From assembly GCA_016704305.1 (NCBI GenBank), contig JADJAL010000009.1:62001-126000 (forward strand): a DNA stretch of 64,000 nt. The letters are read 5' to 3'. Below, one piece after another: positions 37,336-46,716 of the stretch. The DNA comes from Haliea sp. (GTDB taxonomy: Bacteria > Pseudomonadota > Gammaproteobacteria > Pseudomonadales > Halieaceae). Numbering within the stretch: position 1 is the first letter of the stretch; every line of letters begins with the position of its first letter. The notes beneath the pieces are model-generated. The model ran no database searches. It was not told where the DNA came from and saw nothing but the letters and a program-made list of their open reading frames with translations. The translations under genes and the position numbers were made by a program.

Positions 37336-38253
37336 ATGCCAGCGACGAACCATAAACTCACGACCGAAGAGATGGCGCGCTTTGTCGCAGACGGTTATCT
37401 GCGCTTTGACGCACTGATCCCCGAGGCGATCAATCAACCCATTATCGAAGAGCTGCGGGCGCTCGAATCGAACAAGATCAACCAGATTTTTGGGCAGCCA
37501 GCAGACGCGGGCGGACCGCCGCGACCAGCGAGCCTCACGCCACTGTCACAGTGCTACCCGGCACCCTCGCTGCTCGGCGCAATGCTGAATCTGCCCGAGG
37601 TGCAGGGCATCATCGAATCGCTGGTGGGGCCAGACCCGCTCTTCGACCACGACTTCGTGCACCGCTTGCCGGCGGGCAGTACCTACCATCAACACCTGCA
37701 CGTGGACGCCGTCGTCGACAGCGGCGACCCGACATTCGACATCCAGCTATTTTACTTTCCACACGCTGTTGCGCCAGGTGCCGGCGGCACGCGCTTCGTA
37801 CCGGCGACGCACCTGCGCCGTACCCGCGCCGAGGGCGTCAGTCGCTACCAGCACCTGCTGGGCGAGCAGCAGTACAGCGGCGTGGACGGAACCCTGATGG
37901 TCTTTCACCATGGCCTGTGGCATGCCGGCCAGCCCAACCCGAGTGACGTCGATCGCTGGATGTACAAGATCCGGCTCAATCCGAGCGTCTCGCAGGTCAA
38001 GCGCTGGAACATGGACGATTTCGAACGCATCCACAACGACGCCAGCGACCACACCTTCGCACTGATGCGCCATGACAGCGTGGCGCAGATCCTGCGCACG
38101 ATGCAGCCCTGGCAAAAGGGGCATGAAAGCCGCTACGAGCAGATGCAGCGCGCTCGCCTGTGGCGCTACCTGAGCAACGACCCGGGCTTCGACGTGGATT
38201 ACTACCACACACGGATCGAGCAACGCGGCCGCATTGCCGGGGAGCAACGCTGA
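37336..38253 (+). CDS. phytanoyl-CoA dioxygenase (PhyH) family protein (PhyH 1)
   Basis: 305 residues, Fe(II)/2-oxoglutarate oxygenase fold. The facial triad is visible as HLHVDA (HxD) and, later, FHHGLWHAG for the distal His. Starts at ATG 37336 (MPATNHKLTTEEMARFVADGYLRFD, the family N-terminus). Its stop overlaps the next start (TGATG), so the two products are translationally coupled. A 3' fragment of this gene and its partner is repeated at 45342-45751. Confidence 0.85.
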   Translation: MPATNHKLTTEEMARFVADGYLRFDALIPEAINQPIIEELRALESNKINQIFGQPADAGGPPRPASLTPLSQCYPAPSLLGAMLNLPEVQGIIESLVGPDPLFDHDFVHRLPAGSTYHQHLHVDAVVDSGDPTFDIQLFYFPHAVAPGAGGTRFVPATHLRRTRAEGVSRYQHLLGEQQYSGVDGTLMVFHHGLWHAGQPNPSDVDRWMYKIRLNPSVSQVKRWNMDDFERIHNDASDHTFALMRHDSVAQILRTMQPWQKGHESRYEQMQRARLWRYLSNDPGFDVDYYHTRIEQRGRIAGEQR

Positions 38254-38528
38254 TGCCCGTCAGGCAGCAAATTTTGTACCTCTGGCTGGCAGAGGGCGCG
38301 CTCGACACCGAAACGGTGGGCTGGGCATTCCACGACGGCACCAGTGGTGCAGGGCCCCAGTTGCCCGAGGCTGAGCCTCCCTATCCGACCGGGCTGGCCG
38401 CGCTGCAACAGGGATGGTTCCTCATCCAGTCGCCCGCGCCTTACGCGCTGCATGCTGGCGCTGAGTATGAGGTGTCGTATCTAGCCAACGAGTTTGTCTT
38501 CGAACGGCGCATCGATATCCAGGGCTGA
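38253..38528 (+). CDS. small protein coupled to PhyH 1
   Basis: 91 residues: MPVRQQILYLWLAEGALDTE, GPQLPEAEPPYPTGLAALQQGWFLIQSPAP and an end FVFERRIDIQG. The start is within the PhyH 1 stop (TGATG). I know no family. It is conserved in the decayed copy at 45342-45751 (about 75 aligned residues), which supports it being a real protein, perhaps a PhyH-associated subunit. Confidence 0.7.
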   Translation: MPVRQQILYLWLAEGALDTETVGWAFHDGTSGAGPQLPEAEPPYPTGLAALQQGWFLIQSPAPYALHAGAEYEVSYLANEFVFERRIDIQG

Positions 38529-38818
38529 ATGGCACTGACGCCGAGCTATCGGGTCTCGCTCGCTGCGTCGGCAATCCGCTCCTGCAGCACGCAAGAAGAT
38601 TCGCGCGCAAGCCGCTTAACGCACCGCCATCGATGCGCCGATGCAGCTGTCGATTACTTTGCTGGTGGACGGGTCTGCAATGGGACTGAAAACCGCAGCC
38701 TGTACTATAAGGGTGTCTATCGGCGCCCGATTGAATGAAACTGCGGTAAGTTGAAGGATACGAGCACGGGCTTGACGTCTGGGCTTGTGGGAAGACGTGC
38801 TTCAGCAGGCCAAAAGCA

Positions 38819-39799
38819 CTACTCGGGACTGTTAGCGCGCCTTTCCGAGCTTACCTTGTGTCCAATTCCAAGGTTGCGTCGCCATGCTCCAGGCGTGAGG
38901 CCACACGACATTCCGAATACCCGGGTGAAGTGGCTCTGGTCACAGAAACCACACGCAAGCGCAATCTCCGCGAGCGACAGGCGTGGGTCGGCAAGCATCC
39001 CCTTCGCAACATCGATCCGTCTAAGCATCAGCCATTGATAAGGCGCAACCCCCGTCGCCCACTTGAAAGCGCGAGAAAAATGGCTGACAGACAACCCACA
39101 TACATTGGCAATTTCGTGAAGCGAAGTATCGCCTTGGAGGTTTGACGAGAGAAGCTCTTTTGCACGCGTTTCTTGCCACTTGGCGAGCCCGCCTCTTTGC
39201 CGGCCTCCGGGGCTCATGCCACCATATACTTGCGCTACATGTGCGCCCAGTGCGACGACGACATGCTCAATGAACAGCGGATTAGTGAGCGCTGATTCCC
39301 GGAACGCCGGGAGAAGTGATGATCCCAAATTCCAGACCACGGGATCACGCAGTGGTTCACCCGGCCGATACCAAAGACCGCCTATGCGCGGAGCTTCCGA
39401 TTCGTCGGCTATAGCGTTCAGTGCCGCGCGAGGCAAGTAGAAATGAAGTGCATGATGCGGATGCTCGATCAGGGCCGCCTGCTCGCGTTTCAAATCCCGC
39501 AGATAAAACTGTCCCGCTGTAATTGTTCTGCGTGGTAAAGGGTGCCCATCCTCCCACACTTCATGATCTGGAATATCCCGAAACATCAGGCCCAGCAAAA
39601 ATGCATCTTCAACCTGGATGGAATCCGTCATGCCGACGATGGGGTCATCGGCCCTTATTTCGGTAACTGCCAGGTGTGCCATCCTTACTTGCCGAGCGAC
39701 CAATACCGGAGCGGACGGAAGATGAAATAGATTGCCAAATCGCGAACCAACGGCGCCAGAGCGGGTCGATTGTCGAGTTGCATTGCACCCTGATGACAT
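38819..39799 (-). CDS. AraC family transcriptional regulator
   Basis: About 326 residues if started at ATG 39799 (MSSGCNATRQ); a longer reading to 39958 exists and the start is uncertain. The C-terminal AraC domain has two HTH units: SLHEIANVCGLSVSHFSRAFKWATGVAPYQWLMLRRIDVAKGML and LSLAEIALACGFCDQSHFTRVFGMSCGLTPGAWRR. The N-terminal part is a cupin-like AraC-binding region (HPHHALHFYLPRAALNAIA). It may control the neighbouring hydrolase genes. Confidence 0.85.
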   Translation of the reverse strand: MSSGCNATRQSTRSGAVGSRFGNLFHLPSAPVLVARQVRMAHLAVTEIRADDPIVGMTDSIQVEDAFLLGLMFRDIPDHEVWEDGHPLPRRTITAGQFYLRDLKREQAALIEHPHHALHFYLPRAALNAIADESEAPRIGGLWYRPGEPLRDPVVWNLGSSLLPAFRESALTNPLFIEHVVVALGAHVAQVYGGMSPGGRQRGGLAKWQETRAKELLSSNLQGDTSLHEIANVCGLSVSHFSRAFKWATGVAPYQWLMLRRIDVAKGMLADPRLSLAEIALACGFCDQSHFTRVFGMSCGLTPGAWRRNLGIGHKVSSERRANSPE

Positions 39800-40051
39800 C
39801 TGCAGCCAGCCTCCGTCGAACGCATCCACCGTATGGCCGATACCGAATTTCGCACGGCTGTAAGGTGAGTTTGTCACAGCGCATTGTATACCGAATAGAC
39901 CCACTATTCTGATGCCTACGCGGGAACGTAGTGTGACACGCAAGGTCACTAAGCGCACGACTATTTTCGAGCATGGCTTTGCCTTCTTGCAGTCCCTTTT
40001 AATTCGACAAAGTCAGCCCTTCGAAGCAGATACAGCGTTAAACGGTGGTCT

Positions 40052-40817
40052 TCAAATCTGTGCAGTTCCGCCGTCCACGAACAGTTCAACCCCGGTGATA
40101 TAGCTGGCGTCATCACTAGCCAGGAACGACACGGCCTTGGCGACTTCGTCAGGCTGACCAATACGGCCCAGCGGTGCAGCATCCGCTGCCTGTTGAACAA
40201 AGCCCGCGATTTGCTCGTCGTTCAGGCCAAGCTCGGTCTTGTAGGCTGGCGTGATAATTGTCCCTGGGGCAACGGCGTTGACACGGATGTCGCGACCCTT
40301 CAGATCCGATGCCCAAGTCCGCACGAACGACCGCAGCGCAGCCTTGGTGGCCGCATAAATGCCAAACGCCGGCACACCCCGGATCGACGCCATTGAACCG
40401 TTTATGACGATCGCGGAGCCCGGTGGCATCAGGTCAATCGCCTTCTGCACGGTGAAAAGTGTGCCTTTCATTGATGTTGAAGTACTTGTCGAACTGCGCT
40501 TCGGTGATGGCGCCTAATGGGCTGAATTCACCACCACCCGCATTGGCGAAAAGGATATCCAGCTTGCCGTGGCGCGTCTTGATGCGGGCAAAGATCCGAT
40601 CGAGATCGGCTTGGCTCGTGATGTCACCTTGAAGGGCCTCAGCTTTGTCGCTCAATGTGGCTACGGCGATATCCAGCTCCGGCTTTCTGCGCCCGCTGAA
40701 ATAGACGAAAGCACCTTCGGAAACCAGGCGTTGAACAGCGGCCAAGCCGAGTCCTGAACTGCCACCGGTTACGAGTGCCACCTTGCCGGCGTGCTTTGTG
40801 GTGTGGATGGACGTCAT
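40052..40817 (-). CDS. SDR family oxidoreductase (frameshifted) (SDR 6)
   Basis: Classical SDR, about 255 residues. Start at 40817 (AAGGAA upstream): MTSIHTTKHAGKVALVTGGSSGLGLAAVQRL, FANAGGGEFSPLGAITEAQFDKYFNIN. Then, after a frame change near 40470, KGTLFTVQKAIDLMPPGSAIVINGSMASIRGVPAFGIYAATKAALRSFVRTWA (YAATK) and a TGVELFVDGGTAQI end. Two bases appear missing at the junction (FNIN/VKGTLF in relatives). Intact otherwise. Confidence 0.82.
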
Positions 40818-40833
40818 GGTAATTTCCTTCTGT

Positions 40834-41076
40834 TTAGGGATTGATCCGGAGTAAGTCATGGATATCCTTGGCCATGCTCTCGTTTAGCGCCCGCCAAGTT
40901 ATTGGCCAAGCTTGCTTCAGCGCAACGGCTTCAACCTCAGCACCGACGACATAATGAGGGCGCGTGCCTTTGCCATATGCCAATGCGTTATTGAAGCCTC
41001 GATGTTCGGCCATGAGTGCCGCGACAGAAACATCGCCAACAATGGAGTTCGAGGCGCTCATTGGAATGGCAGCCAC
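40834..41076 (-). CDS. unrecognised short ORF, possible gene remnant
   Basis: 80 residues (MAAIPMSASNSIVGDVSVAAL...). Just upstream of SDR 6 on the same strand in a stretch of about 415 bases otherwise without a gene. No family recognised; the internal sequence reads like real protein but has no clear ribosome site. Might be the tail of a lost gene. The rest of 40818-41234 shows nothing. Confidence 0.25.
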   Translation of the reverse strand: MAAIPMSASNSIVGDVSVAALMAEHRGFNNALAYGKGTRPHYVVGAEVEAVALKQAWPITWRALNESMAKDIHDLLRINP

Positions 41077-41234
41077 TTCACCTTACGCGAGTGCCAGGCC
41101 AGGTCCTGACACTGCCAGTGTTGCTGAGATACGTGAGAATCATCTGGCGGCCGTGCTTGCTGCGAGTCATATGCATATCGCCTCCTGAGGGGTACATTAC
41201 TGAGCCGTCAATTGGATACCTTGCTACTACCGAT

Positions 41235-42233
41235 TCAGGTCTTGAGAAACGCCAGCAGATCGACGTGGAACCGATCCTTGTGGGTGTCGGTCAGTCCATG
41301 AGGGGCGCCTTCGTAGACGATCAGCTTGCTACCTGCAATCATCTTCGCCGATGCGCGGGCGCTGCGATCAATCGGCACGATCTGGTCGTCATCGCCATGG
41401 ATGATCAACGTGGGCACGTTAAACCGCTTCAGATCTTCGGTGAAGTCGGTTTCCGAGAATGCTTTGATGCATTCGAAGGTGTTCTTGTGTCCCGCGGTCA
41501 TGCCTTGCAGCCACCAGAAATCGATCAACCCCTGCGAAGGCTTGGCGCCTGGCCGGTTGTAGCCGTAAAACGGGCCGCTCGCTACGTCTCGGTAGAACTG
41601 CGAACGATTTGCAAGTTGTCCCGCGCGTAGGCCATCGAACACCTCCATCGATACGCCGTCAGGATTCTGCTCTGTCTTGAGCATTAGCGGCGGTATCGCC
41701 GAGATCAATCCTGCCTTCTTGAGACGCTTGGTACCGTGACGCCCAATGTAACGCGCCACCTCGCCACCACCCGTCGAGAACCCAAACAGCGAGGCTTCGC
41801 TGACATCCAGATGATCGAGCACCGCAGCGAGATCATCTGCGTATGTATTCATCTCATTACCTTCTGAAGGCTGGCTTGACCGACCATGCCCCCGACGGTC
41901 ATGGGCGATCACGCGGTAGCCCTGGGTCGTCAGGAAGTACATCAGCGATTCCCAGCTGTCGGAGTTGAGTGGCCAACCATGACTGAGGACGACGACATCA
42001 CCTTCGCCCCAGTCCTTGTAGTAGATCTGCGTGCCGTCTTCCATTGTGATAGTGCCCATTGTCTGTCTCCTGAGTGTTGAAGTTGAAATAGGGTCTGTGG
42101 CCTTCGTAGCTGACGGGGTTTGTGCAGTGCAACTAGCCAAGGAAAACTGCAGGCCAACCGCCGCTGCAACGCCGCCCACGACAAGTACGCGGCGCACCTC
42201 ATCAAATTCTTCCAACGGTCCAGATTTGGTCAT
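41235..42233 (-). CDS. alpha/beta hydrolase, non-heme chloroperoxidase-like, exported lipoprotein
   Basis: 332 residues from ATG 42233, with AGGAGG upstream. The N-terminus has VRRVLVVGGVAAAVGL and a lipobox LASC, so it is probably exported (Tat-like RR). The hydrolase domain then begins MGTITMEDGTQIYYKDWGEG, with HGWPLNSDSW (oxyanion), nucleophile in GFSTGGG, acid in HGDDDQIVP and His in APHGLTDT. It resembles cofactor-free haloperoxidases/esterases. The N-terminal export signal on this normally cytoplasmic enzyme is unusual. Confidence 0.88.
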   Translation of the reverse strand: MTKSGPLEEFDEVRRVLVVGGVAAAVGLQFSLASCTAQTPSATKATDPISTSTLRRQTMGTITMEDGTQIYYKDWGEGDVVVLSHGWPLNSDSWESLMYFLTTQGYRVIAHDRRGHGRSSQPSEGNEMNTYADDLAAVLDHLDVSEASLFGFSTGGGEVARYIGRHGTKRLKKAGLISAIPPLMLKTEQNPDGVSMEVFDGLRAGQLANRSQFYRDVASGPFYGYNRPGAKPSQGLIDFWWLQGMTAGHKNTFECIKAFSETDFTEDLKRFNVPTLIIHGDDDQIVPIDRSARASAKMIAGSKLIVYEGAPHGLTDTHKDRFHVDLLAFLKT

Positions 42234-42402
42234 CACACACCTCCTGCGTTGATGATTGAGAGAAAACTGCCTACGAGTGACAAACTGTCGCCGACTTGCT
42301 CGGTCGCGTAGACGGCCGGAATGAGTGCCTTCACCACGCCACCCTGGAGCGACAGCATGGCGACATGCGTGAATACCGGCCGATGGGGTTGATTGCGCAT
42401 GG

Positions 42403-43419
42403 TTATTTAAGGCCGTCGTAAACGATCTTGGTGAACAGATCCGGCCCGATGACAAACTGGCCGAACCTGGCGTCGTACTGCGCTGTAGGCTTGGCCGCAG
42501 TAACCTGGGTTAGCGTCTTGCCTTGGTCCTTCAATGTGGCGACATTCGCGCGAATTGCTACCAGCATGTCGCGAAACTCCTTGAGCTCGGATCGGGTGCC
42601 GGCCGGCCCGTGCCCTGGGACGACCACGCTCCGATCAGATACCCGCATCAGGATTCCTTCAAGCGCCCGAATCATTCCGTCGATGCTTCCGCCGTTCTGG
42701 TTGTCGATGAATGGATACGCGCCATTCCAGAACAAATCGCCTAGGAACAGGACGTCAGCCGGCCGCATGTGCACATACAAGTCACCGTCCGTATGGGCGG
42801 GGTCCACGGGTAGCAAAGCGACGGATTGACCGCCGAACTGGTATGTCTTGTCACTGACGAGCTTGACCGCGGGCAGACCGCTAGCTGGCAACGGCTGGAA
42901 GGTGTAGTTCCAGTCATCGACTCGCGTGACTTGACCTAAGCGATTGGCCGCTCTGGCGGTGGATATGATCGTTGCGCCTGCTTGATGAAGCCAGGCATTC
43001 CCGTCGGTGTGGTCCCAGTGGTAGTGGGTATTGACCAGATATCGGACCTGACCATCCCCAAGTGCGGTGATCGCGGCCGACAACTTCGGCTTGGACAGCG
43101 CAATACCGCTGTCCACCATAAATTTGCCTTCTGGTCCGACCAGAACACCAATGTTGCCGCCGGATCCGTTCAGGAGTGTTATGCCATTCCCAAGCGCCAT
43201 CGTGACGATATCGGCCTTCCTCGCCTCCTCGTTGATCATCACCACCGGACTGGTTGCCTGCGCCACGGCACACCGCGGTAGAGCCATCAGAATGACACTC
43301 AACCCAATTGCACCAAGCCGCGCTAGCGGTGCGCAGCTAATGGCAAGGTGACTGTCCTTTCTGTCGTGGCAGTTGATCTGCTGCCGTTCCCTGATACCGT
43401 GCCTGCTTTGAGTCGCCAT
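42403..43419 (-). CDS. metallo-beta-lactamase-fold hydrolase, exported
   Basis: 338 residues with a hydrophobic signal segment (LGAIGLSVILMALPRCAVAQA). The zinc motif is NTHYHWDHTDGN (HxHxDH), followed by VDPAHTDGDLYVH, GDLFWNG and a C-terminal VPGHGP. This is a periplasmic MBL-fold protein of the quinoprotein-relay/SoxH-like type rather than a clear beta-lactamase. RBS GGAGA. It is 77 bases after the alpha/beta hydrolase gene at 43497-44429, same strand. Confidence 0.85.
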   Translation of the reverse strand: MATQSRHGIRERQQINCHDRKDSHLAISCAPLARLGAIGLSVILMALPRCAVAQATSPVVMINEEARKADIVTMALGNGITLLNGSGGNIGVLVGPEGKFMVDSGIALSKPKLSAAITALGDGQVRYLVNTHYHWDHTDGNAWLHQAGATIISTARAANRLGQVTRVDDWNYTFQPLPASGLPAVKLVSDKTYQFGGQSVALLPVDPAHTDGDLYVHMRPADVLFLGDLFWNGAYPFIDNQNGGSIDGMIRALEGILMRVSDRSVVVPGHGPAGTRSELKEFRDMLVAIRANVATLKDQGKTLTQVTAAKPTAQYDARFGQFVIGPDLFTKIVYDGLK

Positions 43420-43496
43420 GGTCGTTCTCCAATGAGCAATGATCTGCGGTTCCGTCTTTCGAACCAGGAGCTGCTGAAAATACCGTCCAGTGGATG

Positions 43497-44429
43497 TCAG
43501 CGTTTGCTTAGCTTCCGCTGCAGGAAATCGCGGATCAGCGGCACGATCTCATCCGCCTTGTCCTCGAGGGCGAAGTGTCCAGTGTCAATAAGATGAAACT
43601 CAAGATCCTTGAGATCCCGTTTGTACGGATGCGCTCCATCTGCAGGGAAGATGTAATCGTTCTTGCCCCAGACGATCAGCGTCGGCGGTTGCCTGTCCCG
43701 GAAGTAGGCCTGGACCGTCGGATACAAAGGCAGGTTTGTCCGGTAGTCGTACATCACAGCTAGTTGAATTTCTGCATTGCCCGGGCGGTCGAGCAGTGCC
43801 TGATCATGGACCCAGTTGTCCGGGGCGATCCGGCTGACGTCTCGGACGCCATCGGTGTACTGGAATTTGGTGGTCCGCAGGGTAAACAAACCCATCAGCG
43901 GCTCTGCGTTCTCGGCATTCGGCTCCGCCCAGTACTTTTTGATCGGGTCCCAGAACTCCTTGAGCCCTTCGTCGTACGCGTTCCCATTCTGGATGATCAG
44001 GGCAGTGACAGACTCTGGATGCCTAAGCGCCAGGCGCCATCCCACCGGGGCGCCGTAGTCCATGACGTACATCGCAAATTTCTCGACGCCGAGTTGACTT
44101 AACAAGCCATCTACCAGTTCGGCGAAATGATCGAATGTGTAGGCAAAAGATTCTGGGTCCGGACTATCACTCTGGCCATAACCAGGATAATCAGGGGCGA
44201 TGACGTGGTGGCGCTCGGCAAGGTGCGGAATCAGGTTGCGAAACATGTGCGAAGAGGTCGGAAATCCATGGAGGAGCACTACCACCGGCGCATGTGCAGG
44301 GCCCGCTTCGCGATAGAAAATGCCAACGCCGTCGACTTGAGATTTGCGATGATGCGTCACCGGCAAATAAGGAGCCGCTGAACTTTGCGATGGCGCGTTA
44401 ATCTGGTCTTTGAGGTCTGAGGTGTTCAT
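43497..44429 (-). CDS. alpha/beta hydrolase, haloalkane dehalogenase/epoxide hydrolase-like
   Basis: 310 residues. Seen: VVLLHGFPTSSHMFRNLIPHLA (HGxP oxyanion), PDYPGYGQSDSP, nucleophile region YVMDYGAPVGWRLA (Asp), VWGKNDYIFPADGA, DTGHFALED (His). The aspartate nucleophile in MDYG points to epoxide hydrolase or dehalogenase chemistry. AGGAG upstream; start overlaps the preceding truncated gene's stop (ATGA). Confidence 0.87.
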   Translation of the reverse strand: MNTSDLKDQINAPSQSSAAPYLPVTHHRKSQVDGVGIFYREAGPAHAPVVVLLHGFPTSSHMFRNLIPHLAERHHVIAPDYPGYGQSDSPDPESFAYTFDHFAELVDGLLSQLGVEKFAMYVMDYGAPVGWRLALRHPESVTALIIQNGNAYDEGLKEFWDPIKKYWAEPNAENAEPLMGLFTLRTTKFQYTDGVRDVSRIAPDNWVHDQALLDRPGNAEIQLAVMYDYRTNLPLYPTVQAYFRDRQPPTLIVWGKNDYIFPADGAHPYKRDLKDLEFHLIDTGHFALEDKADEIVPLIRDFLQRKLSKR

Positions 44430-44977
44430 ATTGGAAAGTCTCCTTGGTTAAGCTTCTGGAGTAACAAACCTCCATGATGGTTGACCGATTGGCCGGACAT
44501 CGGAGTAGGCCTATGATTGCTCTTCCGTGTGGAATGTCCGACATGAATGGCATTGCGCAAATCAAGTGCGGTGATCAATTGGGCAAGATCATCGGCATAA
44601 GTATCCATGCCATTGCCAGTATCGGTTTGACTGGATCGACCATGCCCGCGCCGGTTATGGGCGATAACGCGGAATCCCTTGTTCAGGAAAAACATCATCT
44701 GAGCGTCCCAGTCATCTGAACTGAGCGGCCACCCATGATGGAACAGGATTGGCTGGCCCTTGCCCCAATCCTTGAAATAGATGCGAACTCCGTCGGTCGT
44801 GGAAATGCTGTCCATATCAGATTCCTTTCGGTGGGTGAAAGGTGAAGGGTGTGCGATGGCAGGCGTCCCCGCTTTGACCCTGGTCGGCCATAAGGCGGCA
44901 GAAGCGGTGACAGCGGCCAGTGTGCTGAGCAGCTCGCAGCGTGAGAGGTGTGTAGAGTTAGTGGGCGGTTTCAACAT
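44426..44977 (-). pseudogene. truncated chloroperoxidase-like alpha/beta hydrolase
   Basis: The N-terminal half of a hydrolase like the one at 41235-42233: signal-like region (LLSTLAAVTASAALWPTRVKA), then MDSISTTDGVRIYFKDWGKG, HHGWPLSSDDWDAQMMFFL, NRRGHGRSSQ, and VGHST where the nucleophile Ser occurs. Homology stops at GHST; the remaining 30 residues are unrelated and half the fold, including acid and His, is missing. Probably non-functional. Confidence 0.8.
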
Positions 44978-45076
44978 GGCAAGTGCAGAATATCGCTTGC
45001 GTATCCTGTGGGGATTGTAAATCCCGCGCAAAATTGGATGTTTCTGCGAAATTATGGACTGGCCACCCAGAGCGGC

Positions 45077-45341
45077 TTATTGCTGATCTCCCAAGAATCG
45101 CCCTGCTTTGTGATGACGACGCCATGTACCCGGCCCGACCCCGACTGCCGTTTTGAAACAGCGGTTCAGATGGCTCTGGTCACAGAAAGCACAGGCCAAT
45201 GCCACTTCGGCAAGGCTAAGGCCCGCATCACGCAAGAGCGACTTTGCGCGGTTGATGCACTGCAATCAACCAGCGATGGGGCGGCTGGCCAACCGACTGT
45301 CGAAACATTCGGGTGAAAAAGGCTGACTGACAGACCGCCAA
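45077..45341 (-). pseudogene. AraC-type regulator C-terminal remnant
   Basis: Reverse-strand fragment of an AraC HTH domain: FTRMFRQSVGQPPHRWLI in one frame, then after a break AGLSLAEVALACAFCDQSHLNRCFKTAVGVGPGTWRR in another. It is related to but not a copy of the AraC gene at 38819. The N-terminal sensor part is missing. It abuts a PhyH 1 fragment, marking a rearrangement junction near 45341. Confidence 0.75.
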
Positions 45342-45751
45342 CGCGCCGTAGCCGCGCCGAGGGTGTCAGTCGCTACAAACACCTGCTGGGCGAGCAGCAG
45401 TACAGCGGCGTGGCCGGAACCCTGATGGTCTTTCACCATGGCCTCTGGCATGCAGGCCAGCCCAACCCGAGTGACGTCGATCGCTGGATGTGCAAGATCC
45501 GGCTCAATCCGAGCGTCTCGCAGGTCAAGCGCTGGAACATCGACGATTTCGAACGCATCCACGACGGCACCAGCGGCGCAGGGCCCCAGTTGCCCGAAGT
45601 TGAGCCACCCTATCCAACGGGGCTGGCCGCGCTGCAACAGGGATGGTGCCTCATCCAGTCTCCCGCGCCTTATTCACTGCAGGCTGGCGCTGAGTATGAG
45701 GTGTCGTATCTAGACAACGAGTTTGTCTTCGAGCGGCGCATTGATCTTTAG
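45342..45751 (+). pseudogene. partial duplicate of PhyH 1 fused to its small partner
   Basis: Nearly identical to 37813-38031 joined directly to about 38331-38528. It encodes SRYKHLLGEQQYSG...LMVFHHGLWHAGQPNPSDVDRWM, then at ERIH jumps to DGTSGAGPQLPEVEPPYP and continues to FVFERRIDL. The deleted stretch of about 300 bases has TCCAC at both ends (microhomology). No start codon for the whole piece and no HxD motif, so not an active oxygenase; an in-frame ATG at 45425 could give a 109-residue product. Confidence 0.85.
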
Positions 45752-45802
45752 CCAGAAGCGTTCACGTCTTTGCAAAACGCGCTAAAGGGCCCTGACGCTT
45801 GG

Positions 45803-46633
45803 CTATTGGCTATTGGCTCCCTGACGGGCAGCGTCAGTTCTCCTGAAGGCATACCGGAACAGACCGTGGATGGCGACCGGGAACAGGCGCTTCAGCCAAT
45901 CCAGCAGATAGGCATCAGCGCCTACGCGCACACGCAGTCGGTTTTTCTTCACGGCACGGATCACCTTGCGCGCCAACGCTTCGGGTGTCTTGCCATGGCG
46001 CATGACCAGTGCCTCAAGCTTTTTCGTTTCCTCGGCATCGCTGCCGTACTCGACAGCGGCCTTCATGATGTTGGTCTTGATCGCACCCGGAAGGATGGTG
46101 GTCACGGCAATGTTGTGCACGGCGAGCTCGGCGTACAGGGTCTCGCCCAGCGATCGGACGGCTGCCTTGGACGCTGAATAGGTCGCCTGGTTCGGCAAGC
46201 CGAGCAAGCCGGCCATGCTGGACGTGTTGACGATATGCCCTTCGCCGGCCTGCTTGAGGTAAGGGAGAAAGAAGTAGCAGCCGTTGATGACGCCGCCCAG
46301 GTTGATTGCCATGACACGATCCAGTTCACCCAATGAGCTGTCGGCAAAGGCCTTGCTGATGGTAATTCCGGCGTTGTTGAAGAGCAGGTGGATGACGCCG
46401 TGTGCCGCATGAATTTCCGCTGCCAGCGCCTGCATGCGATCCCGATCCGTCACGTTGGCCATGTGCAGGGTGACGGTGCGGCCCGTTTGGCCCAACTCCC
46501 GCTGTGTCTCCTCGAGCCCCTGCGTGTGTATATCCACCAATGCCAGGTGACAGCCCTCGGCGGCGAGCGCCTTCGCCAGTGCCCGACCGATGCCGCTGCC
46601 GGCGCCGGTGATGACAGCCACGCGATTCGTCAA
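45803..46633 (-). CDS. SDR family oxidoreductase (SDR 7)
   Basis: 276 residues. Seen: AVITGAGSGIGRALAKALAAEG, LVDIHTQ, LFNNAGITISKAF, NTSSMAGLLGLPNQATYSASKAA (YSASK), LPGAIKTNI; ends with basic residues (VKKNRLRVRVGADAYLLDWLKRLFP) typical of the membrane-associated SDR group near lipid genes. Single gene in the minus direction, intact. Confidence 0.9.
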   Translation of the reverse strand: MTNRVAVITGAGSGIGRALAKALAAEGCHLALVDIHTQGLEETQRELGQTGRTVTLHMANVTDRDRMQALAAEIHAAHGVIHLLFNNAGITISKAFADSSLGELDRVMAINLGGVINGCYFFLPYLKQAGEGHIVNTSSMAGLLGLPNQATYSASKAAVRSLGETLYAELAVHNIAVTTILPGAIKTNIMKAAVEYGSDAEETKKLEALVMRHGKTPEALARKVIRAVKKNRLRVRVGADAYLLDWLKRLFPVAIHGLFRYAFRRTDAARQGANSQ

Positions 46634-46716
46634 TTTGGTTCACGGGGCGGATCTCCTGCAATCACCGCCGAGAGGCTCCAGCCAATCAGGCAGCCGACCT
46701 GCGCCTGGCGTTGAAT

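Noticed and set aside
38529..38818. Possible gene or mobile-element end between the small PhyH partner and the AraC gene
   Set aside because: 290 bases with no ORF of protein-like composition and no inverted repeats or target duplication.
42403..43419. MBL-fold protein as a beta-lactamase resistance gene
   Set aside because: It has the general HxHxDH motif but the pattern fits the broad exported MBL-hydrolase group, and nothing else in the context points to antibiotic resistance.
37336..45751. Direct repeat as flanks of a composite transposon
   Set aside because: No transposase or terminal inverted repeats found; the two copies differ by a deletion and lie beside unlike genes.
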